From Erinaceus europaeus (taxonomy: Eukaryota; Chordata; Mammalia; Eulipotyphla; Erinaceidae), in NCBI RefSeq assembly GCF_950295315.1, contig NC_080164.1, positions 55,275,451-55,339,450 of the forward strand: DNA of 64,000 nucleotides, in the 5' to 3' direction. The notes under the pieces are model-generated. The model did no database searches. It was not told the DNA's origin and was given only the letters and a program-made list of their open reading frames with translations. The number at the start of each line of letters is the position of its first letter. The stretch's first letter is position 1. This document shows, in pieces, positions 12,701-25,343 of the stretch. The translations under genes were made by a program, and so were the position numbers.

Positions 12701-15700
12701 AACTTTATGGTTCATAGATAACATTGTGCCTTTTGATCTTACCAGTCTGCTCTCTATTTACTGAATACATTTTATAGTGTAGTTACAAAGTTATTGTATA
12801 TGGCAGTTAAAAATCACCTGCACAATCTCTTGTTTTTATCTTACCTTTTCAATCCAAGACATTTATTTGTATCATTTTTTAATCAAATTAATGGTTGGAT
12901 ATTACTAATTCAGTTCTTTTTTTATTTTAAAATATATATTTTATTTATTGGGTAGGTCTAATTCAGTTCTTAATAACTGTTTTGGTCTTTGCATATGGTT
13001 AGAATCTCCCATCTGAAGACTGTGTCTATATTAAGTGTTGGGCATACTTCATTGAACAAAAATATATATGTATGATTTTTAAAAATATTTATTATGAGCT
13101 AGGGAGACAGCATAATTGTCTGATGCTCTGAAGTTCCAGGTTCAATCTTTTTTAAAAAATATTTTATTTATTAATGAGAAAGATAGGAAGAGAGAAAGAA
13201 CCAGACATCACCTTGGTATATGTTCTGCCAGGTATTGATCTTGCTTGCAAGTCCAGTGCTTTATCTACTGAGCCATCTCCTGGACCACCACAGGTTCAAT
13301 CTCCAACCCCACCGTAATCTAGAACCATATCGTGCTCTGGTTAAAAGAAAAGAGAGGGAGAGGAAGAAAAAAAAGTTATTTACTATTAACACACGAGAGA
13401 GAACTAGAATATCATTCTGGCACATCCAATGCAAAGGGTTGAACTTGGACTTCATGCTTTTAATTCCAGTCCTCTAGGCACTGTGTTACCTCCCAGTGCA
13501 ATGTAATGACAAACTGTATGTAATTCATCTATTTTTTCCTTTAAGCCATTACATTTTTGCTATTTTTGAGTAATTTTCATTAATATATATTAAATCTTTT
13601 TATCATAAATTTTAAAATGATTTTATCTTTGGGAATTCTCACATCTTAGTTTTTTTCTAATAATGTTATATTACATATGTATATATATCATAACTCCTGG
13701 TTTTTATTAACTCTTATTTACTATTAAAGTATAAGATTTTAGAATAGTTGTGACTGTTACAGTTCCAACTTCCAGTAGATGAGACTTATCAAAACAGGAC
13801 AGGAACTTACTTCAAATTAACTCATATTTATAGTGAGTTGATGATTATAATATACAAGCATTTAACTTAATTTTTTTTTTTAAGAGAAAGAGAGGAGGAG
13901 AGAAAGAACCAGATACCACTCTGGTACATGTCCTGACCGAACTCAGGACCACATGCTTGAGAGTCCAGTGCTTTATCCACTGCACCACCTCCCAGACCAC
14001 TTAACTTAAATATTTTAAAGTAGACATAATACAGAAGTATTGCTTAAATCCTTAACTGATGCCATATGTTCTGTTTTAGGTATCTTTTTAATGATGCTGA
14101 GGTAAAACCATTTGATTCTGCTCAACTTGCCTCTGAATGTTTTGGTGGAGAGATGACAGTAAGTTTTATTCAGAAACTGTAAATGGCTTAACTCCCAAGT
14201 GCTTTGCAATATGATGAAATCTAATGGCAGAATCACTTAACTTACTTTTAACTGCTATAATCACATTTAAAATTTACTCAGTTGTTATTTACAAACATAT
14301 TACTTATAAAAATCTTTACAAAAAAGAATATATCTGGAGCATATATCAGATGTTAGGAATATTTAAAATTATTTCTTCTTTCAATTGATTAGGAAGGTCT
14401 GGTTATAAAACTTAAAAACCAATAGTATGGGAATAGAATTTCATTACCATGAGGCATTATTGGATTAATTGTTAAGTTGAATGCTTTGGCAGTAGAGGAA
14501 AAAAAATGACTACTTACTTACTATGAAAAATCTTAACTGCAAGGGGGAAGCTTCACAAGCAGTGAAGCACGTTTGCAGGTGTCTCTCTTTCTCTCTCCTG
14601 CTCTCTCTCTCCATCGCCTCTCAGTTTCTCTCTGTCCTATCCAATAAAATGAAAAAAATAGCGCCCCCCCCCCAAAAAAAAAATCTTTGACGAGGAAGTT
14701 CGCTTGAGGTGAATTATAATTGCTTTTTAACACAGTAGTACCAACCTGACTATAATTACTGGATAAGGTAGTAAGGACTTATTTGTTACATAGTTAGCTA
14801 TATTACAAAAAAAAAGCAATTTGATTGGAATAGTGTTATAGTAAATTTATGTCTCCAGGAACAATGTACCCTGGTACTAATTTTCTGGGGGTGGGGGGGG
14901 AGAGTCTAAAATAAATCCTATTGATTCTCACAAGTCAAATTTTTAAGTGGTCATTTTACTTTACAGAGAAGCCCAGATGAAGTTAGTTTAATAGTTTTGC
15001 TTATTGTGATGTAACTGTTCACATTCTGAGTTTTTAATGAAGGTATTCCTTACTGCTCTTTGAGCTCTTTTGCACTGTCCTAAATAGTGAAGTAGTATCA
15101 AAAAAATACCTGTCACTTTAGAAATGGGTAAAGGAAGTGCATAATGAGTTAATCGTTGAAGCCATCACTAAAACCATTGCATCTCTAGATATTACTTCTA
15201 GGATATTTTCTCAAAGAAAAATGAAAGGAAAAGAAACAAGTAAACTTTGCAAAGTTCTTCTTAGAAAAGGTAGTCTTTCAAATTGCAAGTCCATTTTATA
15301 TTATGTTTTATTTATAAGTAATATAAGGGGCTGGGATGTAGCTCAGTGTTAGAGTGCATGCTTTGCATGTATGAGGCCTTGGGTTCATTCCCTGGTACCA
15401 CTCCCTAGAAACAAAGTTTTGAATCTTTGTTTTCAAATATTCTTAGCCAAAAACCTCTGTCAAGGATTTTCATGAATGTAATATTGAAAATTATTTACAA
15501 AGTTATGATCTAAAATAACTTGACATATATATATATATATATATATGTCACTTGAGTATACCTATTTTTCAAAAAAAGAATAAACTTTTATTTTAACAGA
15601 CCAAGACCTATGATTCTGTAACAGATAAATTCATGGATTTCTCCTTTGAAAAGGTAACCATTTCTTGCACATATAATTATACATTGTTTCTTCTTTTGTC

Positions 15701-18700
15701 TACTTGTATACTTTATTAAAATGAAAACATGCCCTTTTTGCCTTTTAAAGACACACAGTGCATATATGCTATTTTACAAACGCATGGAACCAGAAGAAGA
15801 AAATGGAAAAGAATACAAATTTGATGTTTCATCAGAGTTGCTAGAGGTGTGTATTTATGCAAGTTACAGTAATACTATGCAATTAGGCTATGATAACATT
15901 AAGATCCATCAGCTAGAGTAGTCCCTAAAATATTTTATTAATCTTGGTAATACTGCTATCTGGCAGGTGAATGTAAAACGAATTAATGAGGTTTTAAAAG
16001 GTGTAAAATGATTTTTAATAATGCTATCAATATTAAAAAAATAAAACTACAATGATGAATTTAGAGCACCTGGTAGGTATCTTGTATTGTTGGTGATGTG
16101 TTTCTTGAATTTGGTAATGGAAATGTTCCTTATTGTTCATATTATAAGTATACACACATACATTCATATTTTGTTAATTTTTATTGGAAGAAATGATTTA
16201 CAACATAGTTTTTGAACAATGGTTGCAATTTCTTATCTCCCCATGATATCTGAAGTTTTCCCACCACCAGCCCACCTAAGTCCCTCTTCACCATCATGTA
16301 CTGGATACCTAATGCTCTCCACCCCAATCTGCAACTTCCCTATAGTCCTGAGTCTTTTGGTTCATTGCCGTATACCTAGCGCAGACCAAATTTAACCTGC
16401 ATTTTTCTTTTCTTGCCAATGCTTCAATAAGTGAGATCTTTCTGGCTTATCTCAGCCCCTATGAAAAATAATCTGGGTTTCTCCTCAGAAAACTAGAAAT
16501 GGTGTTTCTGTGATTCCTTGCCTAGGGATCTAGCCAAATTACACAAAAACACCTATCCAAAAAGATTTGTATGTTCAAAGCAGCACAGGTCCAACAACAG
16601 ATGAGTGGGTAAGAAAGTTGGTGTGTGGGAGTTGGGTGGTAGCACACCGGGTTAAACGCATGTGGCTCAAAGCACAAGGACCAGACTAAGGATACTGGAT
16701 CGAGCCCCCGGCTCCCCACCTGCAAGGGGGTCACTTCACAAGCGATTGAGCAGGTCTACTGGTGTCTGTCTTTCTCTCCCCCTCTCTGTCTCCCCTCCTC
16801 TCTCCATTTCTCTCTGTCCTATCCAGCAATGATGACATCAATAACAAGAACAAGGGCAACAAAAGGGAATAAATAAATAAATAAATATATTTTTTAAAAA
16901 GTTGGTGTGTATGTACATAATAGAAAAATAATTAAACATTTTTAATAAACCATTGAAAATTTTGAGATAGTAGGGGCTGGGCAGTTAAGCACACCAAGTT
17001 AAGTACACATAGTATAAAGCACAAAGACCCATACAAGGATCTGATTTTGAACCCCAGGCTCCCCACTTGTAGGGGTGTCTCTTCACAAGTGGTGAAACAA
17101 GTTTGCAGGTGTCTATCTTCCTCTCCTTTTTACCCCCCCCCATTTCTCTGTTATTCAATAAAAAAAAAAAAGGAGGGGGAAAATGGCCTTCAGGAGGAGT
17201 GGATTTGTAGTGCTCGCACCAAGCCACATCAATAACCCTGGAGGCAAATAAAAACAAACAAAAACTTGAGATAGCCAGCTAAGTAATGGTAAATTTGAGT
17301 ATGTTTAATAATCAGTCTGACATAATTGTATATACATTTTTTCCTTTCAAAAATAAGTTTTGTCTAGTAAAAAGTAATGAACTAATTGCTTTGTGATAAC
17401 TGTTACTTTTTGTTTTCTTCAGTGGATTTGGCATGACAACATGCAGTTTCTTCAAGACAAAAATATTTTTGAACATACATATTTTGGGTAAGTTGCTTTT
17501 GGGGGGGTGTATACTTCCATTTTAAATTGTTTGATTTAAGCATGGTATGTAGGGCATAACCACAAAAACTGTTAAAGTACTGTGATTTGAAATTGATATC
17601 AAACTATATGAAAATATACAGTGTCAGGATGAAACCGTGTCAGCTTACTACTCTAATCCTCAAAGTTCATATATATATAAATATGAAAAAAATGTATATA
17701 TATTTTTAACCAGAGCACTGGTCAGCTTTGGCTTATGGTGGTGTGAGGGATTGAACCTGGGACTTCAGAGCCTCAGGCATGAGAGCCTGTTTGCATAACC
17801 ATTATGCTATCTAACCTCCACCCTGAAAGTTCTTATATATTATTTTTTTTAATATTTATTTATTCCTTATTGTTGCCCTTGTTGTTTTATTGTTGTAATT
17901 GTTGTTGTTGTTGATGATGTCCTCGTTGTTGGATAATGGAGAGAGGGCAAGACGGGGAGAGAAAGATAGACACCTGCAGACCTGCTTCACTGCTTGTGAA
18001 GTGACTTCCCTGCAGGTTGGGAGCTGGGGGCTCGAACCGATATCCTTATGCCACTGGTCCTTGTGCTTCCACTGCACTACCGCCGGACTCCCGAAAGTTC
18101 TAATATATTGTCTAATGTTTAAAATCATACAGATGATCATAACATCAAGATTTTACTACAGAGCCTAAACTAAGTTCTTTTCAAATTTGTTTGTTTTTCC
18201 TTTGGGAGTTTATAGATTACAGTACAGTTTTTGACACGTGGATACAGTTTTTCATCTCCCCATAATAGGTGTCTACAAAATAGTCTCAGCCCCTACATAG
18301 GTCCTTTTCCATCATGTACCAGAACCCAATTTAATAGATGCTGCTATTCTTACTAAAATTCTGCAAGAATTTCATGCACTATTTTTAAATTCTAGGTTTA
18401 TGTGGCAGTTGTGTAGTTGTATTCCTAGTACATTGCCAGATCCTAAAGCAGTGTCTCTAATGACAGCAAAGGTAATACATAAAACCTAGACAATTTTTTC
18501 AAAATAGATTATTTTAAAATAATCAAATATTTTAACTTAATTTTATCTTCTTTTATAGTTAAGTACTTCATTTGTCCTAGAGACGTTTATTCATTCAAAA
18601 GAAAAGGTATGTTTCAATTTTGTGAGTTTTCACATTATTTATGTCATTGTTCATATTTTTTGATCTTATAATTTGAGAATTTAATATCTCAATGATGTAA

Positions 18701-21700
18701 GTGACTTGTTGCTTTTTCTTTTAGCCTACAATGCTTCAGTGGATTGAACTGTTGACCAAACAATTTAATAATAGTCAAGCAGCTTGTGAGGTGAGGTGGA
18801 TCAACCCAATAATCTTCTAAACTTAAATATTCCAGCAAAATAGTTTCAGCTATTATAAATTATAGGGCACCCAGTGGAAATTATTCCTAAAATTCTTTCA
18901 TGGCTAAAAAATGTTATAATTTAACTTACTTATAAACAGTTTTTATTATTATTATTATTAAAAGAGAATGCTACAGAAAATTCAGATGACTATACCCAAT
19001 TTGCCCCCTACCCCCCCCTCTGTCTGTGTCTCTTGTTTGAAGATGCATTATTTATTTATTCATTCATTTATTTATGAGATCCAGAAACATCACTCTGGCA
19101 CAAAAGATGCCAGGAATTACACTCAGGACCTCTTGCTTAAAAGTCCAATACTTTATTCACTGCACTATTCCCATGTCCCTGGACCAGGTAACTTAATGTT
19201 TTTCTGAGAATGCTAGCATGCCCCCAGATAGGTTTATATCCTGTTTTATTTTCTCTCATATTGCATTACAAAACACATTTCTAATGATATGATTACTTAA
19301 CTGTATCATTTTAATATCAGCTTATTTTCTGCTCTCAAAGTGATATAAACGTCCTAGGAATAAAGATGTTTAAAAAAGTATCTAGCAGAGAAGTAGGAAA
19401 ATCTGATAAATGTACATTTTAATTTTTTTTGGGGGGGGTTAGGGAGATATCAAAATGGGTATGCTTAATGACTTCTATGCTTGAGGCAAAGAAGGCCCCT
19501 AGTTCAGTCCTCAGTGCTACTTTAAGCCAGAACTGAGTAGTGTTCTGGTTGTTTAAAAAAAAAAAAAAAAACAACTATAATTTTACCATTCCCCATGGAA
19601 TTTTTCTTGTTTCCAGTTACAGTGTCAGGGATTGGGGAAGGGTATGGTTGGGGAAAGAGGAGAGACACTACAGCATTGTTCCCCGATTTGTGAATTTTTA
19701 CCTTTACATGGTGTTCCCATGTGTTAACCAAGGGCTCAGACCTAGATCATTGCACACGATAAGGTGTGTGCTTTATCAGGTGAGCTGTCTTCTAGCCCTC
19801 TATACCAGTTACTTTTTTTTTTTTTTATTGCTTTTATTTATTTATTGGATAGAGGCAGCCGGAAATTGAGAGGATGAGGAGAGATTGACAGGGAGAGAGA
19901 CACCTGCAGCACTGCTTCACCACTCGTAATGCTTTCCCCCTACAGGTGGGGACCAGGGGCTCAAACCCAGATCCTTCTGCATTATAATATGTGTGCTCAA
20001 CCGGGTGAGCCAGCACCCAGATCCTACTTTATCTTTTTTATCTTTGATGGCGATCGTCACTTCTGTCATTGTTCCCCTGAGTTTTCCATATGCTGCATCT
20101 TAGTGACTGCATCTTCTTGGTGTTAACATGTCCCTCTATTCTTTTCCTTCATATGTATTTTTTCATTGTTTGATAATTCCAGAAGATTAATTAGATTTGC
20201 TTGTATTCTTTTTTATAGATTTTATTTATTTAATGAGAAATGAGGAGAGAGAGAAAGAACTAAACATTACTTTGGTAGATGTTCTGCCAGGGATTGAATT
20301 TGGAACCTCATGCTTGAGAGTCCAATGCTTTATCCACTGTGCCACCTCCTGGACGACTATAATTTTTTTTTTTTACATTAATGATACACTTACTAATGAG
20401 AGAGAGAACCAGAATATCACTGGAACATATGATATTAGGGTTTGAACTCAGGTCCTCATGCTTGATTGTTTAGTACTTTATCTGATTTAGCCACTTTCTA
20501 GGTTGCTTTGTTTTCTTGATAAGGTAGTCACCTTAGTTTTTTTTCATTAATACTTATTTAACTTCTGGATTTTTTTTGAACATTGATTATCTCTGGTTTA
20601 TAGTGGTCTGGTGATTGAACCTGGGACTTTGGAGCCTTAGGCATGATAGTTTGTTGAATAAAGATTATGCTATTTCTATCTTTCTCTTCCCCTCTCTGTC
20701 TTCCCCTCCTCTCTCCATTTCTCTCTGTCCTATCTGACATCATCAACAATAATAACTACAACAAAAAAACAAGGGCAACAAAAGGGAATAAACCCCGCCC
20801 ACTTCTGGAATTCTTTACAGTAGTAAAAAATTTCTGCGTTTGTCACTTTTGTTTATACATAGGAATATTAAGAGCTATCTTGAGGTCAATGGGAAATTGT
20901 CTTAGACTGCCACAGATCATGTTGTTACTAAGAAAACATGATTTGTTTTTCATCTACAGACCTGCTTACCACTTATGAAATGTCCCCCTTGTAAGTGGGG
21001 AACCAGGGACTTGAATCGTACTATGTAGACTTAACCCCATGTGTCACTGCCTGACCCCCATGATTTGTTTTTATACAGAGATAAGTCATATAAAAATTGT
21101 ATGTTATTATTAAGAACAAACAATTCTATAGTTATGTTTATGAGGACTAAGAAGGAAATAGCATTCTGGTTAATATGGATTGTAGGCTGCCATCCTGCAA
21201 GTAGTATGCTGTGATATAAATAGCATCCATAGAATTATGCAGTGAAATAATGACTTGTGATTTTTTTTCTTTAAAAAATGTTTCATTTGGGGCCGGGTGG
21301 TGTCGCACCTGGTTGAGCACACACGTTAAAATGCGCAAGGACACAGGTTCCGCCCTGGTCCCCACCTGCAGGAGGAAAAGCTTCATAAATCGAGGGTTGA
21401 AGGTGTCCCTCTCAATTTCTGACTCTCTATCCAATAAATAAATAAAGATAATAAAAACTTATTTAAAATGTTTCATTTATTTTTAATTTACTTTAGTAGT
21501 ACTCTACTCAGCCCCCCCCCCCCCCAAAAAAAAATTCCAGTATCACCTTAATGGGTGAAATGCTGATTTAAAGGATTTGTATCACAAATGCACATTTTGA
21601 CATTCTTCCATCCTTTCTTTCTCTCCCAGAGCACTGCTCAGCTCTGGCATATAGTTGTGCTAGATATTGAACCTGGGGAGGAAGGACCAGGAGGTGGCAC

Positions 21701-24700
21701 ACCTAGTTAAGCACACACACAGTACAGTGCACAAGGATCCAGGTTCAAGTCCCTGGTCCCCGCCTGCAGAGAGAAAGCTTCATGAGTGGTGAAGTAGAGC
21801 TGCAGGTCTCTGTCTCTCCCTCTCCCTCCCCCTCCCTCTCCCATTCCCTCTCTTCCTCTCTCCTCTCTCCCCCTCTCTCAATCTCTCTGTTTCTATCCAA
21901 TAATAAATAAATTTTAATAAGAGATTTAACCTGGAATCTTAGAACCTCAGTCATGAAAGATTTGCATAACCAGCCCTTCTACTGGATATTGATTATGCCT
22001 GTGATTACATCTGAGTCCTATCTTATAAAAGTCCTATTTCTGCACAGTCCTCCTGTTTGTGGGCCATTTCAGATTTTGAGGTTCCAGCGATTGAAAACCT
22101 GTTTGGATAAAAACTTAAAGTAATAAAAATGTCAGCAAGAAGTCGTTTTTAACTCATTTAGTGGTTGATGCTACAAATCTTTTTTTTTTTTTTTTTATAT
22201 AGTGGTTTTTGGACCGCATGGCTGATGATGACTGGTGGCCAATGCAGATACTAATTAAGTGCCCCAATCAAATTGTGAGACAGGTAAGATAAAACTTTGA
22301 AAAAGAAGTTGCTTTCAAGTTAATTATCCCAAATGTATCTTTGAATATGTATTAGCCCAGCATTTAAGAGTAATTTTGAAAGGATTGATCTCTAAGCATA
22401 AAAGCCATTTTGCAGAGGCCAGGTGGTGGCACAACTGGTTAAGCGCTCACTTTATAGTGTGAAAAGACCCTGGTTCATGCCCCTAGTCCCTACCCCCACA
22501 TGCAAGGGGAAAGCTTCTCAGTGGTGAAGGAAGGCTGCAGGTGTCTCTCTGCCTCTCTCCCTTTCTCTTTCCCCCATCCCGCCCATTTTCTCACTGTCTC
22601 TATCCAATAATAAATAAATAAAAGTATCTATAAAAAAATAAATAAAAAACATTTTGCTGATTTCACTAGCCTCTTTTAATGAATTGTCATTCCAGTCATT
22701 TAGTTAAATCATGAACATTTCCTGGTTATAAGATAAATGTATCATAAATTGTTATCCTAGTGCTTTAAAATACAAAATAGAGTAAAGAATTAGCAAAGCT
22801 CAAGGACTGGCGTAGGGACCCGAGTTTGAGCCCTTGGCTCCCCACCTGCAGGGGAGTCACTTCACAGGTGGTGAAGCAGGTCTACAGGTGTCTTTCTCTC
22901 CCCCTCTCTTTCCATCTTTCCCTCCTCTCTCCATTTCTGTCCTACCTAACAATAACGACATCAGTAACAACAATAACTACAGCAACAATAAAAAAACAAG
23001 AGCAACAAAAGGGAAAATAAATATTTTAAAAAGAAATTTAAAAGTTTTTTTTTTTAAAAAAAGATCAGGCTTCCTGCATATTTTTACTCTTGCTTTGAGT
23101 GTACTGATACATTTTCAGATTCGTAGTCTAACGCATAGTTGGGTAGTACACCGAACTGTAAATGAATATCATATAAATTATTATTGTAGTAGATTTTTAA
23201 CTTACCCATGAAATTTCTTAAATCATTAGGAAATTTAGATAAGGAAAAGACCATCTGCTTTTATAACAGACCTTAAAGAAATGTCACACCTGTCAGCCAT
23301 GACTCACAATTTTATTCTGTATCTTCTGTTCAGCTCCCAGCAACTACTAATCTATTTTCTGTTTCTATTTCACACCATTTCTCATAAATGAAATAATGCA
23401 GTACTTGGTATTTTCTGACTGTGTATCTGATTTAGAGGTTTCATAGTTTTCCCCTTCTGTAGTTTGTATGTGTTTGTCATTTCTTATCATTGCCAAATAA
23501 TACTCCATTAAATTTTGGGAACTGTACTCATTTGGCAAATGTCCTACCTAGGTTCAAGCCTCGCCCACTTTGCATTAAATGAACTTTCAGGGATGTGGCC
23601 ACTTTGATTTTTTTTTTTTGGTCCTATCTCCATGTTTTCAGTACTTTAATATTGTCTACACCTTTTGTAAGCTTGGTACAGTGCACATGTTACCATAAAT
23701 AAAGACCTAGTTAAATTCTGTCTTAACCACCTGTGGGGAATAAACTTCACAAGTTGTGGAACAGTGCTTGCTGCAGGTATCTCTTTATTTTCCCCCTCTC
23801 CATCTCTATTTCTCACCCTCTGTCAAAGGAAAGAAAGTGGACACTAGAAGCTTTGGAGTCATTGTGCAGGCACTGAACCCTAGCAAATACCTAGTTCATG
23901 TGTACATTCCCATCAGCAAATCTGAGGTTTCTAGTTTCACTACATTTTTATTGTTTGTTATGTTAGCCATCCTAATGGATGTGAAATAGTACCCTGTAGT
24001 TTTGTTTTGTATTTTCCTAATAATTTTTTTCCACTTCATTGAGGGAGTTAAATGGTTTACATAAAGATTGTCTTTTTGGGAGTCCGGAGGTAGCGCAGCA
24101 GGTTAAGCGCAGGTGGCGCAAAGCGCAAGGACCGGCGTAAGGATCCCAGTTCAAGCCCCCAGCTCCCCACCTGCAGGGGGGGTAGCTTCACAGGCGGTGA
24201 AGTAGGTCTGCAGGTGTCTGTCCTTTTCTCCCCCTCTCTGTCTTGCCCTCCTCTCTCCATTTCTCTCTGTCCTATCCAAAAACAATAGTAAAGCAACAAG
24301 GGCAACAAAAGGGAATAAATAAATTTCATTTTTAAAAAAATGATTTTTTTTCATGACACCATTTCCCAGCTCCCCATCGTAGGTATGTGCAAAATACTCT
24401 CACCCCCAACCTGTGACTCCAAGCTTCCATTCTTCCCAAGCCTGTCTTTCTTTGGTGTAATACTCCACCTCCTGTCCAAGTTTCACCCCATATTCTTCCT
24501 TTCTGTCTCTATCTCCCAAGATAAACTTACATGTGAGGTCTTCTGGTATTCATCCTTCTCTTCCTGACTCATACTAATAATTGTCATTCAGGTTCCAACA
24601 AAGGTGAGGCAAAAATTGGGATTTTAGGGTTTCTGTTCTAGTATCTAATCTTTTGATAGTTGTCCTTGATTATCCAACATTGTTTATATTGCTCTGTCCA

Positions 24701-25286
24701 TTTTGCTCTCCCTTTTCCAATGTATTTTTGCTTTTTTTATGTTGCTGGTGTTTTCCCAGTTCTATTCTACCACTGCTATTTCATAGCCACACCCCCTCCC
24801 TTGTACTACTAATTTTTTTTTTTTAAACCAGAGCACTATTCAGCTCCAGCTTCTGGTGGTGCTGGGGATTGAACCTGGGACTTGAGAGTCTCTTTGCATA
24901 GCCATTATGCTGTCTACTCCCGCCCCCATGTCCTAATAAATTTTTTAAGGATTTACTCATTTATGAGTGAATGAGCAAGCTTGAAAGAAAGGCAAAGCAT
25001 CACTTTGGCACATGTATTACGAAGGAACACTATTAACACAAGCCATTGCATTTTCTAATAGTTGCTAGGTAATACTTTTTTAGAGATTCGCCAGCTGGCT
25101 TTTGTTTTAGTACAAGGATTATTGCTGGAATTCAATACCTGTATGACTACCATTCCCAGAGATCTTTTTTCCTTCTTCTTATTTTTGATAAAAGGTGAGA
25201 GAGACAGGAAGAGAGAATGAGAGGTGAAACAACATCTACCCAGCCCTGCCCCTAACTTTTTGTACAAGTTTCTTTTGGATAATATT

Positions 25287-25343
<57 letters not shown>

